From: Candidatus Saccharimonadota bacterium
GTDB taxonomy: Bacteria; Patescibacteriota; Saccharimonadia; Saccharimonadales; Saccharimonadaceae
Length of the DNA stretch: 37,241 bases
Assembly (NCBI GenBank): GCA_900556885.1
Contig: UNSQ01000006.1
Span: 1 to 37,241, forward strand
Reading direction: 5' to 3'
Shown here: positions 15,447 through 22,223 of the stretch, piece by piece
How positions within the stretch are numbered: position 1 is the first letter of the stretch
Layout of the letters: every line of letters begins with the position of its first letter
Position numbers and translations under genes: made by a program
Notes under the pieces: model-generated
Database searches by the model: none
Seen by the model: only the letters and a program-made list of their open reading frames with translations
What the model was told of the DNA's origin: nothing

Positions 15447-15971
15447 ATGGCAATTTCACGCGATAAAAAACAAACTTTGGTTGCTGAACTGACAGAGCTA
15501 TTAAAAGACGCTAAGGGTACGGCTTTTGCTCGATATCAAACCCTTACCGTTGCCGACCTACAAGAACTACGCAAGGCAGCTCGCGAAGCGGGCGTTACCA
15601 TCAAGGTTGTTAAAAACCGACTGGTACGCGTAGCTCTTCAGGAAATCGATACTTACAAAGAAACCGACACCAGCTTATTGGTTGGTCAATTGGTTTACGC
15701 TGTAAGCACCGAAGATGAAGTTATGCCAGCAAAGGTATTGGACACGTTTGCAAAAACACATCCAGCACTACAACTTGCAGGTGGCTTCTCAGGCGAAGGC
15801 TTGGCAATTAGCGAAGCTGACGTTAAAGCATTGGCAGGCCTACCAAGCAAAGACCAGCTCGTTGCTCAAGTGGTATCACAATTGCTATCACCAGTACACG
15901 ACACAGTCAACGCGCTTGGCGGCAATTTGCACGGACTTTTGGACGGCATCGAAGCCAAAGCTACTGCTTAA
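15447..15971 (+). CDS. rplJ: 50S ribosomal protein L10
   Basis: 174 residues, normal length. Family blocks are LLKDAKGTAFARYQTLTVADLQELRKAAREAGV, then IKVVKNRLVRVAL, and a C-terminal helix (VAQVVSQLLSPVHDTVNALGG) that binds L7/L12 dimers. It builds the ribosomal stalk base and, in other bacteria, represses its own operon through the leader described at 15262. The Shine-Dalgarno AGAAAGGA and T-rich spacer are nearly identical to those of rplA. rplL follows after 65 bases. Confidence 0.96.
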   Translation: MAISRDKKQTLVAELTELLKDAKGTAFARYQTLTVADLQELRKAAREAGVTIKVVKNRLVRVALQEIDTYKETDTSLLVGQLVYAVSTEDEVMPAKVLDTFAKTHPALQLAGGFSGEGLAISEADVKALAGLPSKDQLVAQVVSQLLSPVHDTVNALGGNLHGLLDGIEAKATA

Positions 15972-16036
15972 GTTTAGCAATCAACACTAGTAACGTTGCA
16001 TTCATCGCAACAATATAATAATAAAGGAGAATATCA

Positions 16037-16414
16037 ATGGCTGATATTAAGAAATTGGCTGAAGAACTTGTAAAATTGACAGTTCTAGAAGTTAACGAAT
16101 TGAAAAATCATCTTAAAGAAGAATATGGCATCGAGCCAGCTGCTGCAGCTGTCGCTGTTGCTGGTCCAGCTGCTGGTGGTGACGCCGCTGCTGCTGACGA
16201 AAAAACTGAGTTCACAGTTACTTTGAAAGACGCTGGTTCTCAGAAGGTTGCAGTTATCAAGGCTGTTAAGGAAATCACTGGCCTAGGTCTAGGTGAAGCA
16301 AAAGCTATCGTTGACGGCGCTCCAGCACCAGTCAAGGAAAAAGTTTCTAAGGACGAAGCTGAAGCTGCAAAGAAAACTTTGGAAGACGCTGGCGCTACTG
16401 TCGAGCTTTCATAA
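16037..16414 (+). CDS. rplL: 50S ribosomal protein L7/L12
   Basis: 125 residues. The N-terminal dimerisation helices ([28 protein letters not shown]) are joined by an Ala/Gly hinge to the C-terminal domain with [39 protein letters not shown] and [13 protein letters not shown]. It is the flexible stalk protein that recruits translation GTPases. AAAGGAGAA precedes the ATG. It is co-transcribed with rplJ and ends in a strong terminator. Confidence 0.97.
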   Translation: MADIKKLAEELVKLTVLEVNELKNHLKEEYGIEPAAAAVAVAGPAAGGDAAAADEKTEFTVTLKDAGSQKVAVIKAVKEITGLGLGEAKAIVDGAPAPVKEKVSKDEAEAAKKTLEDAGATVELS

Positions 16415-16444
16415 TTTGTTATATAACGCCAATTTGTTTCGTTT

Positions 16445-16475
16445 AATCACCGTCCGCTCTGGGCGGTGATTTTTA
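16445..16475 (+). terminator. Rho-independent terminator after rplL
   Basis: AATCACCG (16445-16452) pairs with CGGTGATT (16464-16471), followed by a T run. Confidence 0.88.
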
Positions 16476-16591
16476 TGTCGCCAATCTTAATATCACGAAC
16501 CGCACATCATTTTCAAGAGTAAAATTTGCAACACTTTTTTATTCATATCTTATAGTGCTGTGGAAAATTGGATAAAAATAGATAACGCGAC

Positions 16592-16620
16592 TTGATATAA
16601 ATGTAAGGATATGCTATATA
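16592..16620 (+). promoter_or_regulatory. Promoter of gene 16665
   Basis: TTGATA (16592-16597), 17-base spacer, TGc-TATATA (box 16615-16620), one of the few full -35/-10 pairs in the window. The rest of 16476-16664 shows no other feature. Confidence 0.65.
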
Positions 16621-16664
16621 TTAGTTAAGTATTATAAAAAATAGACAAAGGAATTGCGAGAACC

Positions 16665-17180
16665 ATGTCTGAATTACCAGAAAAGCAAATTAAGCGTCTG
16701 AGGACACTTATTCAAGAGGCGGAAACCAATTTAGCTGCCGCAAAAGAGTTATTGATTAGCATTATTGGCGACGATGGTCAAGTTGTTACGCCAAAAACTT
16801 CGTCAGATAACGTAGCAGGAAAGATTATCGAAGGCGTATTTGACGGCCAGATGATGCTTAGCCCAGACGGCAAAAATTACCCAATCCCAGCTAACTACGC
16901 TTCAAAGTCGAAGCTGGTTGAAGGTGACCTGATGAAATTGACAATCGCTGAAGACGGCAGCTTTATCTATAAGCAAATCGGTCCTGTACCACGAAAGCAA
17001 GTTATCGGAACACTTGTTCAGCACGACGGAATTTACTACGTCGAGGCTTCCGGCCGCGAATATCGTATTTTGCTTGCTAGCGTAACTTACTTCCGAATTA
17101 ACGTCGGCGACCAAGTTACAATCATCATCCCTGAAGACAATCCTGACGCAACTTGGGCTGCAGTCGAAGCTGCATTGTAA
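16665..17180 (+). CDS. Conserved hypothetical: coiled coil plus beta domain
   Basis: 171 residues. The first 35 form an amphipathic helix (EKQIKRLRTLIQEAETNLAAAKELL) suited to a coiled coil. After a short linker come beta-rich segments (GKIIEGVFDGQMMLSPDGK, LVEGDLMKLTIAEDGS, VIGTLVQHDGIYYVEASGREYRIL) with a repeated barrel-like look, and an acidic end. No signal peptide. The strong promoter and AAAGGA before the ATG point to a well-expressed housekeeping protein. I know no family name for it; the helix-plus-barrel layout is loosely like transcription- or ribosome-associated factors, but that is a guess. The DUF2797 gene follows after 5 bases, so the two form an operon. Confidence 0.75.
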   Translation: MSELPEKQIKRLRTLIQEAETNLAAAKELLISIIGDDGQVVTPKTSSDNVAGKIIEGVFDGQMMLSPDGKNYPIPANYASKSKLVEGDLMKLTIAEDGSFIYKQIGPVPRKQVIGTLVQHDGIYYVEASGREYRILLASVTYFRINVGDQVTIIIPEDNPDATWAAVEAAL

Positions 17181-17185
17181 ATATT

Positions 17186-18061
17186 ATGCTACCGAGCGAG
17201 TTTCTGCTCAGTTATGCCAGTTTTAACTCCGACAATAAGCCGTTCGTCGAATGTCAAGTTGGTGATAAAATTGAGCGTTATGAATTATTTGGACAAGATT
17301 TATCTCTTAAGTTCGATTTTTCTGTTAAATATTGCGCGGGTTGGGTGGATTTTGAGAATCGCTGTAGTCAGATTTGCCCAGACCACGCCGCAGTCGATGA
17401 AAAGTATGAAAATTGCCTAAAATGCCGCGACAAAACTGGCTTTAATCCAGCATTTTACAACGCCAATTCGGTTTCCGCTCAACAAGAAAAAATCAATCAA
17501 AACCCGCACTTTGTTTACTTGGCGTACTTCGCGCCGAACGTCATAAAAGTTGGAATCTCGCAAGAAGAGCGCGGAATTCGGAGATTATTGGAGCAGGGAG
17601 CGCGATTAGCCATAAAATTAGAAACGTTTTCTTCGGCATTGATCGCCAGGCAGTACGAGGCGAAAATTTCCAAGCTAGACGGAATAGCTGAAACTCTGCC
17701 AGTTCACAAAAAGATGGAATTAATAAAACAAGCGTTTAACCGTGCTGACGGCGAAAGGGAATTGCGACAAAAATTACTTGAAATAGAGCAGAAAATTGGC
17801 GTGTCGTTTCCGAAACTTGAGCTAATTCCTTGTGAATATTATTTTCAAACCGCTGGCGTTGATTTGTCACGTGTCGTTTTAATGAAAGATTACAGTCAAT
17901 TGGTCGGACACGTACGCAGTGTCATCGGCTCGATTGTCATCACTGATTACGACGGTCAGCCGCTGGCTTACAATCTCAAAAAGCTTATTGGTTATCGGGC
18001 GCAAAAAGTTGACGGAGAAATTGAACTGGATTTACCAACCGAGCAATTAACGCTATTTTAA
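17186..18061 (+). CDS. DUF2797 family protein
   Basis: 291 residues from the ATG at 17186; an in-frame ATG at 17153 would overlap the upstream gene. Features of the DUF2797 family are visible: a cysteine-rich zinc-ribbon-like region (YCAGW, then CSQICPDH and CLKCRDKTGF at about 52-87) and a GIY-YIG-like segment FVYLAYFAPNVIKVGISQEERGIRRLLEQGA. A helical charged middle and a beta-rich end follow. The family's function is unknown; the nuclease-like fold plus zinc ribbon suggests nucleic-acid binding. No own ribosome binding site is seen, so it is probably coupled to the gene upstream. Confidence 0.8.
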   Translation: MLPSEFLLSYASFNSDNKPFVECQVGDKIERYELFGQDLSLKFDFSVKYCAGWVDFENRCSQICPDHAAVDEKYENCLKCRDKTGFNPAFYNANSVSAQQEKINQNPHFVYLAYFAPNVIKVGISQEERGIRRLLEQGARLAIKLETFSSALIARQYEAKISKLDGIAETLPVHKKMELIKQAFNRADGERELRQKLLEIEQKIGVSFPKLELIPCEYYFQTAGVDLSRVVLMKDYSQLVGHVRSVIGSIVITDYDGQPLAYNLKKLIGYRAQKVDGEIELDLPTEQLTLF

Positions 18062-18115
18062 AAGACACAAAATCTCCTTTTTTAACAGAGATGACATTAT
18101 TATTGTGATATATTC

Positions 18116-18157
18116 TTGACAAAATTGCTTGACATTTTATTCTATTATTGATATATA
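18116..18157 (+). promoter_or_regulatory. Tandem consensus promoters of the small GC-rich gene
   Basis: Two perfect TTGACA -35 boxes lie 13 bases apart (18116-18121 and 18129-18134). The second has a 17-base spacer to TATATA (18152-18157); the first has TATTCT at 18138-18143. These are the best -35 boxes in the plus strand of the window and predict very high expression. Confidence 0.7.
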
Positions 18158-18188
18158 TATATATTAGTTTTCACAACGCGTGTTAGTT

Positions 18189-18255
18189 TGCGTCAAATCG
18201 ACGCACCATTTTGCGGAGGATTTATTTTCTCCGCCCGACTCCTGAAGGAGTTATC
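18189..18255 (+). promoter_or_regulatory. Three-hairpin leader with sequestered ribosome binding site
   Basis: Stem 1 TGCGTC/GACGCA (18189-18205), stem 2 GCGGAG (18213-18218) / CTCCGC (18229-18234), stem 3 ACTCC (18238-18242), tetraloop TGAA, GGAGT (18247-18251). Stem 3 includes the Shine-Dalgarno AAGGAG of the next gene, so its folding would limit translation. Confidence 0.55.
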
Positions 18256-18528
18256 ATGGGAAAGAACTGGTGGAGCGAGCCGATGGGCGGCTGCGACTCT
18301 GAGGGCAACCCCATCACCATGTCGTTCGGTAGCGGTCCGAAGGAGGGACACACCATCATCGGAGATGGTGACCGCAGCGGCGGTATGGGCGTCGGCGGTG
18401 GTCTCGCCGACGGTGCGACGCACTACTCGTTCCTCGAGAGCGACAACCACGACCACTACGGACCCGGCAACGGATCCAACAACAACGGCACCCACCGCGG
18501 CCAGTACACCACCGACGCCGGCCACTAG
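18256..18528 (+). CDS. Small Gly/His/Asn-rich protein of foreign composition
   Basis: 90 residues from the ATG at 18256, preceded by AAGGAG at a proper distance; the frame extends upstream only through the leader hairpins. It starts MGKNWWSEPMGGCDSEGNPI, is rich in Gly, Asn, Asp and His (GGMGVGGGLADG, DNHDHYGPGNGSNNNG), has one cysteine, and has no signal peptide or membrane helix. The gene is strikingly GC-rich, with G or C at most third positions, while both flanks are AT-rich. Together with the strong tandem promoter this suggests an abundant, recently acquired small protein. I recognise no family. A secreted, metal-binding or structural role could be imagined from composition only. Confidence 0.7.
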   Translation: MGKNWWSEPMGGCDSEGNPITMSFGSGPKEGHTIIGDGDRSGGMGVGGGLADGATHYSFLESDNHDHYGPGNGSNNNGTHRGQYTTDAGH

Positions 18529-18610
18529 ACCCATCGTCCTGGACATGACCTGAAAAAATGTCTTATCCTGAGTATGATATAAAACTACTCACTTACCTAG
18601 AGGATTCACT

Positions 18611-18946
18611 ATGTCAGAATGGACAGAAAAAGATTTTGAGTCGTACACCCAATCTGATTGGGAACTTATTAAAACAGTCAAGCAGCTTGCCGATGAAAAT
18701 CTTGATAATGTTAAGATTTTAACACGTGCCAATGATATAGCATTGGCAATTTTTGGTATGTTGTGCGTACGGCTGCGCGATAATGGAGAAGAGGGTGCGG
18801 ACGGCCTCGGTATGTCGTTACAAGAATATATAGGAACAGTCCTAGCCAACGCAAAGAGAAAGAAAGAAGATGACGGCTGGGCCGCCGAGTTTGCTAAACC
18901 TATTGATCAATTTATCGAATACGGTAAAAATAAATTTGGCGAATAA
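18611..18946 (+). CDS. Hypothetical protein, 111 aa
   Basis: An acidic, mostly helical protein (MSEWTEKDFESYTQSDWELI start; a hydrophobic helix DIALAIFGMLCVRL near the middle; basic KRKK patch). No signal peptide. AGAGGA precedes the ATG and a TATAAA-like box lies about 30 bases upstream. No family recognised. The next gene starts 16 bases after its stop, so the two are probably one unit. Confidence 0.6.
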   Translation: MSEWTEKDFESYTQSDWELIKTVKQLADENLDNVKILTRANDIALAIFGMLCVRLRDNGEEGADGLGMSLQEYIGTVLANAKRKKEDDGWAAEFAKPIDQFIEYGKNKFGE

Positions 18947-18962
18947 ATTATCACCTATAGAT

Positions 18963-19355
18963 ATGAACAATTACTCAAATTTTGTATTTCCGTCTGTAGT
19001 TTTTGAAGCATTTCCAATTCTGAAAAAATTGGGTTATGTTCGACAATTCACACCACTGATACCGCTTAGTCCAGATACAACTTTTCATCTATTCGGCGGT
19101 AAGGATGGATACTTTCTTATACTAGTTATGACCGACTATGCTGACCCAATAGATCAAAGTCAAGAGTTAAAGAATATTTCTGGTGAATATGCGTTTGAAT
19201 TTACTAAGCTTATCAAGCCGTACAGTAACAATGAGCATATTGAAATAAGAGAAAATGACGAGATACTTGAAAATCCAACCGTGTCAGACCCTAATAGTTA
19301 CTACTGTTTTTATGTCGCCGAAACAAAACACAAAATCGATCTGCACTATCCATAA
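18963..19355 (+). CDS. Hypothetical protein, 130 aa
   Basis: A mixed alpha/beta protein from the ATG at 18963 (the frame opens earlier at 18870, overlapping the previous gene by 77 bases, less likely). It has aromatic-rich strands (FVFPSVVFEAFPILKKLGYV, DGYFLILVMTDY, SYYCFYVAETKHK). No ribosome binding site is visible; it may be coupled to the gene before it. I recognise no family. As a small two-gene unit with the preceding gene it could be an accessory pair, but nothing in the sequence proves toxin or immunity roles. Confidence 0.55.
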   Translation: MNNYSNFVFPSVVFEAFPILKKLGYVRQFTPLIPLSPDTTFHLFGGKDGYFLILVMTDYADPIDQSQELKNISGEYAFEFTKLIKPYSNNEHIEIRENDEILENPTVSDPNSYYCFYVAETKHKIDLHYP

Positions 19356-19369
19356 AAAATGCCGTTTTC

Positions 19370-19405
19370 TGCTATAATTATCTCATGAGGAGCATGAGGG
19401 GATGA
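19370..19405 (+). promoter_or_regulatory. dnaX promoter with six-codon leaderless uORF
   Basis: TGc-TATAAT (box 19373-19378) lies 6 bases before an ATG at 19385 that opens a six-codon frame (MRSMRG) ending at TGA 19403-19405. This stop overlaps the dnaX ATG (19402-19404) as ATGA. GAGGAG at 19387-19392, inside the small frame, is also correctly spaced to serve as Shine-Dalgarno for dnaX. Confidence 0.5.
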
Positions 19406-20850
19406 GTCAGGCGCTATATCGTAAATATCGCAGTCGCAGTTTGGATGAAGTTTTAGGTCAAGATCACGTGACTAGTATTTTACGTCGAGCGTTAGAGCAG
19501 GGAAAAATTGCTCATGCGTACTTGTTGACTGGACCGCGTGGCGTGGGAAAAACATCGGTGGCGCGAATTCTGGCGCACGAGATTAACCACTTGCCATATG
19601 ACGACGACTCTTCAAACTTGGATATTATTGAAATTGACGCAGCCAGCAATAACGGCGTTGACGACATTCGAGCCTTAAGGGAAAAGGCCCAAGTCGCGCC
19701 TGTTTCTGCGCCGAAAAAAGTTTATATCATCGACGAAGTTCACATGCTGTCAAAATCAGCATTTAACGCGCTATTGAAAACCCTGGAAGAACCGCCAGAG
19801 CACGTGGTGTTTATCTTAGCTACAACCGACGCCGACAAACTTCCAGCCACCATTCTTAGCCGTGTTCAGCAATTTTTCTTCCGCCCAATTCCGACGGAAA
19901 TTATGACGCGCCAGTTAATGAATATAGCGAAGAAAGAAGGATTTGCAATCGAAGAGGACGCCGCCAGGTTAATTGCTGAACGTTCCCGTGGAGGATTCCG
20001 TGACGGTATTAGTACGCTTGACCAATTGTCGATTTTAGCAACTCCAGACCAGCCGCTAACAGCGAATATGGTTACCGAATATTTGGGGTTGAGCGACGCG
20101 ACGATGCTCGGCAATTTGTTGGATTCATATCCGTCCGACGACAATGAGAAAGTCTTAAACATCTTCCAGGAATTAGAAAATAGCGGCGCAAATTCAGTTG
20201 TTGTGTCGCATCAATTATTGTCAATTGCTCGCAATAGGTTACAAAAAAATCCAAACCTCGTTGGGCTGGTTCAGCAATTGATTGAGGTTGATAGGCATCC
20301 GCACCCAGACTTGAAATTATTGACGATATTTATGAATAGCAATTCTCAGCCGACAGAAAAGCCAGCCGCGCCAAAGAAAAATATAGCTCAAGCCGCGACC
20401 CAAAAACCCGCCGAAAAACCAACGCCAATTAAGTCTGTAAAGCCGGCCAAACCGACCGAAAAGCCGATTAAAAAAGAAGAAAAACCAGCCGAGCCGGCAA
20501 AAAAAACTGCCGCAAAACCAAAGAAAACCGACGCGCCGCTAGAGCTAAATTGGGAAAAAGTCATTGAAAGAGCGAAGGAAAAATCCCTCGGGCTGGCATC
20601 GTTGTTGCAGAAAAGCCAGTGGTCATTTGACGGTGAAAAATTGACAATTTACGCAGGTTCCGCGTTTTATAAGAAAAAGTTAGATGACGCGAAGAATAAA
20701 CCATTGATCTCAGAAATTATCTCAGAAGAAACCGCGATGGATTTGGAAATTGATATAATTGGAGAGAAGAAACCGCCAGAGGACGAAAAATTGGCGGAAA
20801 TTGCAGAATTAATGGGTGGCGGCGAAGAAGTTAAGCTGGAGGATATTTAA
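19402..20850 (+). CDS. dnaX: DNA polymerase III clamp-loader subunit gamma/tau
   Basis: 482 residues. The AAA+ ATPase part has Walker A GPRGVGKT (44-51), Walker B VYIIDEVHML (about 107-116), sensor 1 FILATTDADKLP, the SRVQQF(F)F segment and sensor 2 in GGFRDGISTLDQL. A Lys/Pro/Ala-rich linker (about 315-375) leads to a small C-terminal domain. Between Walker A and the EIDAASNNGVDDIR block the usual insertion with four zinc-binding cysteines is missing; only a short DDDSSN loop remains. It loads the sliding clamp at the replication fork. Its stop overlaps the dnaB ATG by one base (TAATG). Confidence 0.95.
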   Translation: MSQALYRKYRSRSLDEVLGQDHVTSILRRALEQGKIAHAYLLTGPRGVGKTSVARILAHEINHLPYDDDSSNLDIIEIDAASNNGVDDIRALREKAQVAPVSAPKKVYIIDEVHMLSKSAFNALLKTLEEPPEHVVFILATTDADKLPATILSRVQQFFFRPIPTEIMTRQLMNIAKKEGFAIEEDAARLIAERSRGGFRDGISTLDQLSILATPDQPLTANMVTEYLGLSDATMLGNLLDSYPSDDNEKVLNIFQELENSGANSVVVSHQLLSIARNRLQKNPNLVGLVQQLIEVDRHPHPDLKLLTIFMNSNSQPTEKPAAPKKNIAQAATQKPAEKPTPIKSVKPAKPTEKPIKKEEKPAEPAKKTAAKPKKTDAPLELNWEKVIERAKEKSLGLASLLQKSQWSFDGEKLTIYAGSAFYKKKLDDAKNKPLISEIISEETAMDLEIDIIGEKKPPEDEKLAEIAELMGGGEEVKLEDI

Positions 20851-22202
20851 TGGCAGATAAAAGTGAAGAAGTAAAAGGGAAGATACCGCCACAAAATTTG
20901 GACGCGGAAAAGAGTTTGCTTGGGGCGGTTTTAATTGACGAGGAAGTTTTGGCGGACGCCGCAGAAATTACTCACCCTAGCGATTTTTATGACAAGAATC
21001 ACGGACTGATTTTTGCTGGAATGATGCGGCTATTTGAAAAACACAAGCCCGTCGACCTTCTGACCTTAACCGACGAATTGAAGCGAAAGGACGAACTGGA
21101 ATTGGTTGGCGGCTCGGCATATCTAACAGAGCTAACAAACTACGTCCCAACGGCAGCGCACGCATCGGCTTATGCGGAAATGATTGCGCAAGCAGCGGTT
21201 CGCAGGCGCCTAATAAAAGCGAGCGGCGATATTTCAGAACTTGGCTATGACGAATCGACGACCACGCAGGAATTATTAGAGAAGGCAGAAGCTGAACTTT
21301 TCAGCGTGTCGGACCAATCAACCAAGCAAGATTTGGTCAGTCTGGAAAGCATTCTGACGGATAGCTTTGACCGAATTGAAGAGCTCAGTAAAAATAAAGG
21401 CTCTCTCAGAGGAGTCCGCACTGGATATCGCGATCTGGACAACATGACCGCTGGCTTGCAAAAATCAGATTTGATCATTCTGGCGGCGCGTCCAGCTATG
21501 GGTAAGACAACGCTGGTGACGAATTTGGCTTATAACGTGGCAACAATTGAAAAGAGTCCCGTCCTATTCTTCAGTCTGGAGATGAGTAAGGAACAGCTGG
21601 TCGACCGTATGCTGGCAGATGCATCGGGTGTTGATAGCTGGAATATTCGCACCGGAAATCTGAGCGATGAAGATTTTGCGAAGTTGTCTGAGGCTATGGG
21701 AGAAATGGCTGAGGCGCCAATTTACATCGATGACACACCGGGGCTGTCAGTTTTGGAAATGCGCACTAAAGCACGTCGAATTGCTCATGAGAACCAATTG
21801 GGATTAATCATCGTCGACTATTTGCAGCTTATGCAGGCCAACGGAAACCACAACGGGAACCGCGTTCAGGAAGTTTCGGAAATTTCACGCGGGCTGAAGC
21901 TTATTGCTCGCGAATTGAATGTGCCGCTAATTGCCCTGAGCCAGTTGAGCCGTTCTGTCGAATCTCGCACGCCACCAATTCCGCAACTAGCCGACCTGCG
22001 TGAATCCGGTTCCATTGAGCAGGACGCCGACATCGTGAGCTTTATTTATCGCCCTGGATATTACGAGCCTGACAACCCAGAAGTTCAGAATATTACAGAC
22101 TTAATCATCGCTAAGCACCGTAACGGCCCAGTCGGTAAAGTTCAGCTATACTTCCACCCAGAGCGCCTACGCTTTATGAGCCTGGATCGCAAGCATGAAT
22201 AG
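20850..22202 (+). CDS. dnaB: Replicative DNA helicase DnaB
   Basis: 450 residues. The N-terminal domain begins PPQNLDAEKSLLGAVLID; the RecA-like helicase domain has Walker A ARPAMGKT (about 213-220), the FFSLEMSKEQL block, the Walker B LIIVDYLQLM and the LSQLSRSVE, DLRESGSIEQDAD and AKHRNGPVG motifs. No intein is present. It unwinds DNA as a hexamer at the fork. Translational overlap with dnaX suggests balanced synthesis of the two replisome parts. Confidence 0.97.
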   Translation: MADKSEEVKGKIPPQNLDAEKSLLGAVLIDEEVLADAAEITHPSDFYDKNHGLIFAGMMRLFEKHKPVDLLTLTDELKRKDELELVGGSAYLTELTNYVPTAAHASAYAEMIAQAAVRRRLIKASGDISELGYDESTTTQELLEKAEAELFSVSDQSTKQDLVSLESILTDSFDRIEELSKNKGSLRGVRTGYRDLDNMTAGLQKSDLIILAARPAMGKTTLVTNLAYNVATIEKSPVLFFSLEMSKEQLVDRMLADASGVDSWNIRTGNLSDEDFAKLSEAMGEMAEAPIYIDDTPGLSVLEMRTKARRIAHENQLGLIIVDYLQLMQANGNHNGNRVQEVSEISRGLKLIARELNVPLIALSQLSRSVESRTPPIPQLADLRESGSIEQDADIVSFIYRPGYYEPDNPEVQNITDLIIAKHRNGPVGKVQLYFHPERLRFMSLDRKHE

Positions 22203-22223
22203 AATTGTGTTATAATCATACCA

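Noticed and set aside
18163-18255. Riboswitch before the small GC-rich gene
   Set aside because: The three simple hairpins match no known riboswitch core that I can recognise; described only as a structured leader.
18611-19355. Toxin-antitoxin pair
   Set aside because: The two small neighbouring genes have no recognisable toxin fold or DNA-binding antitoxin domain; kept as hypotheticals.
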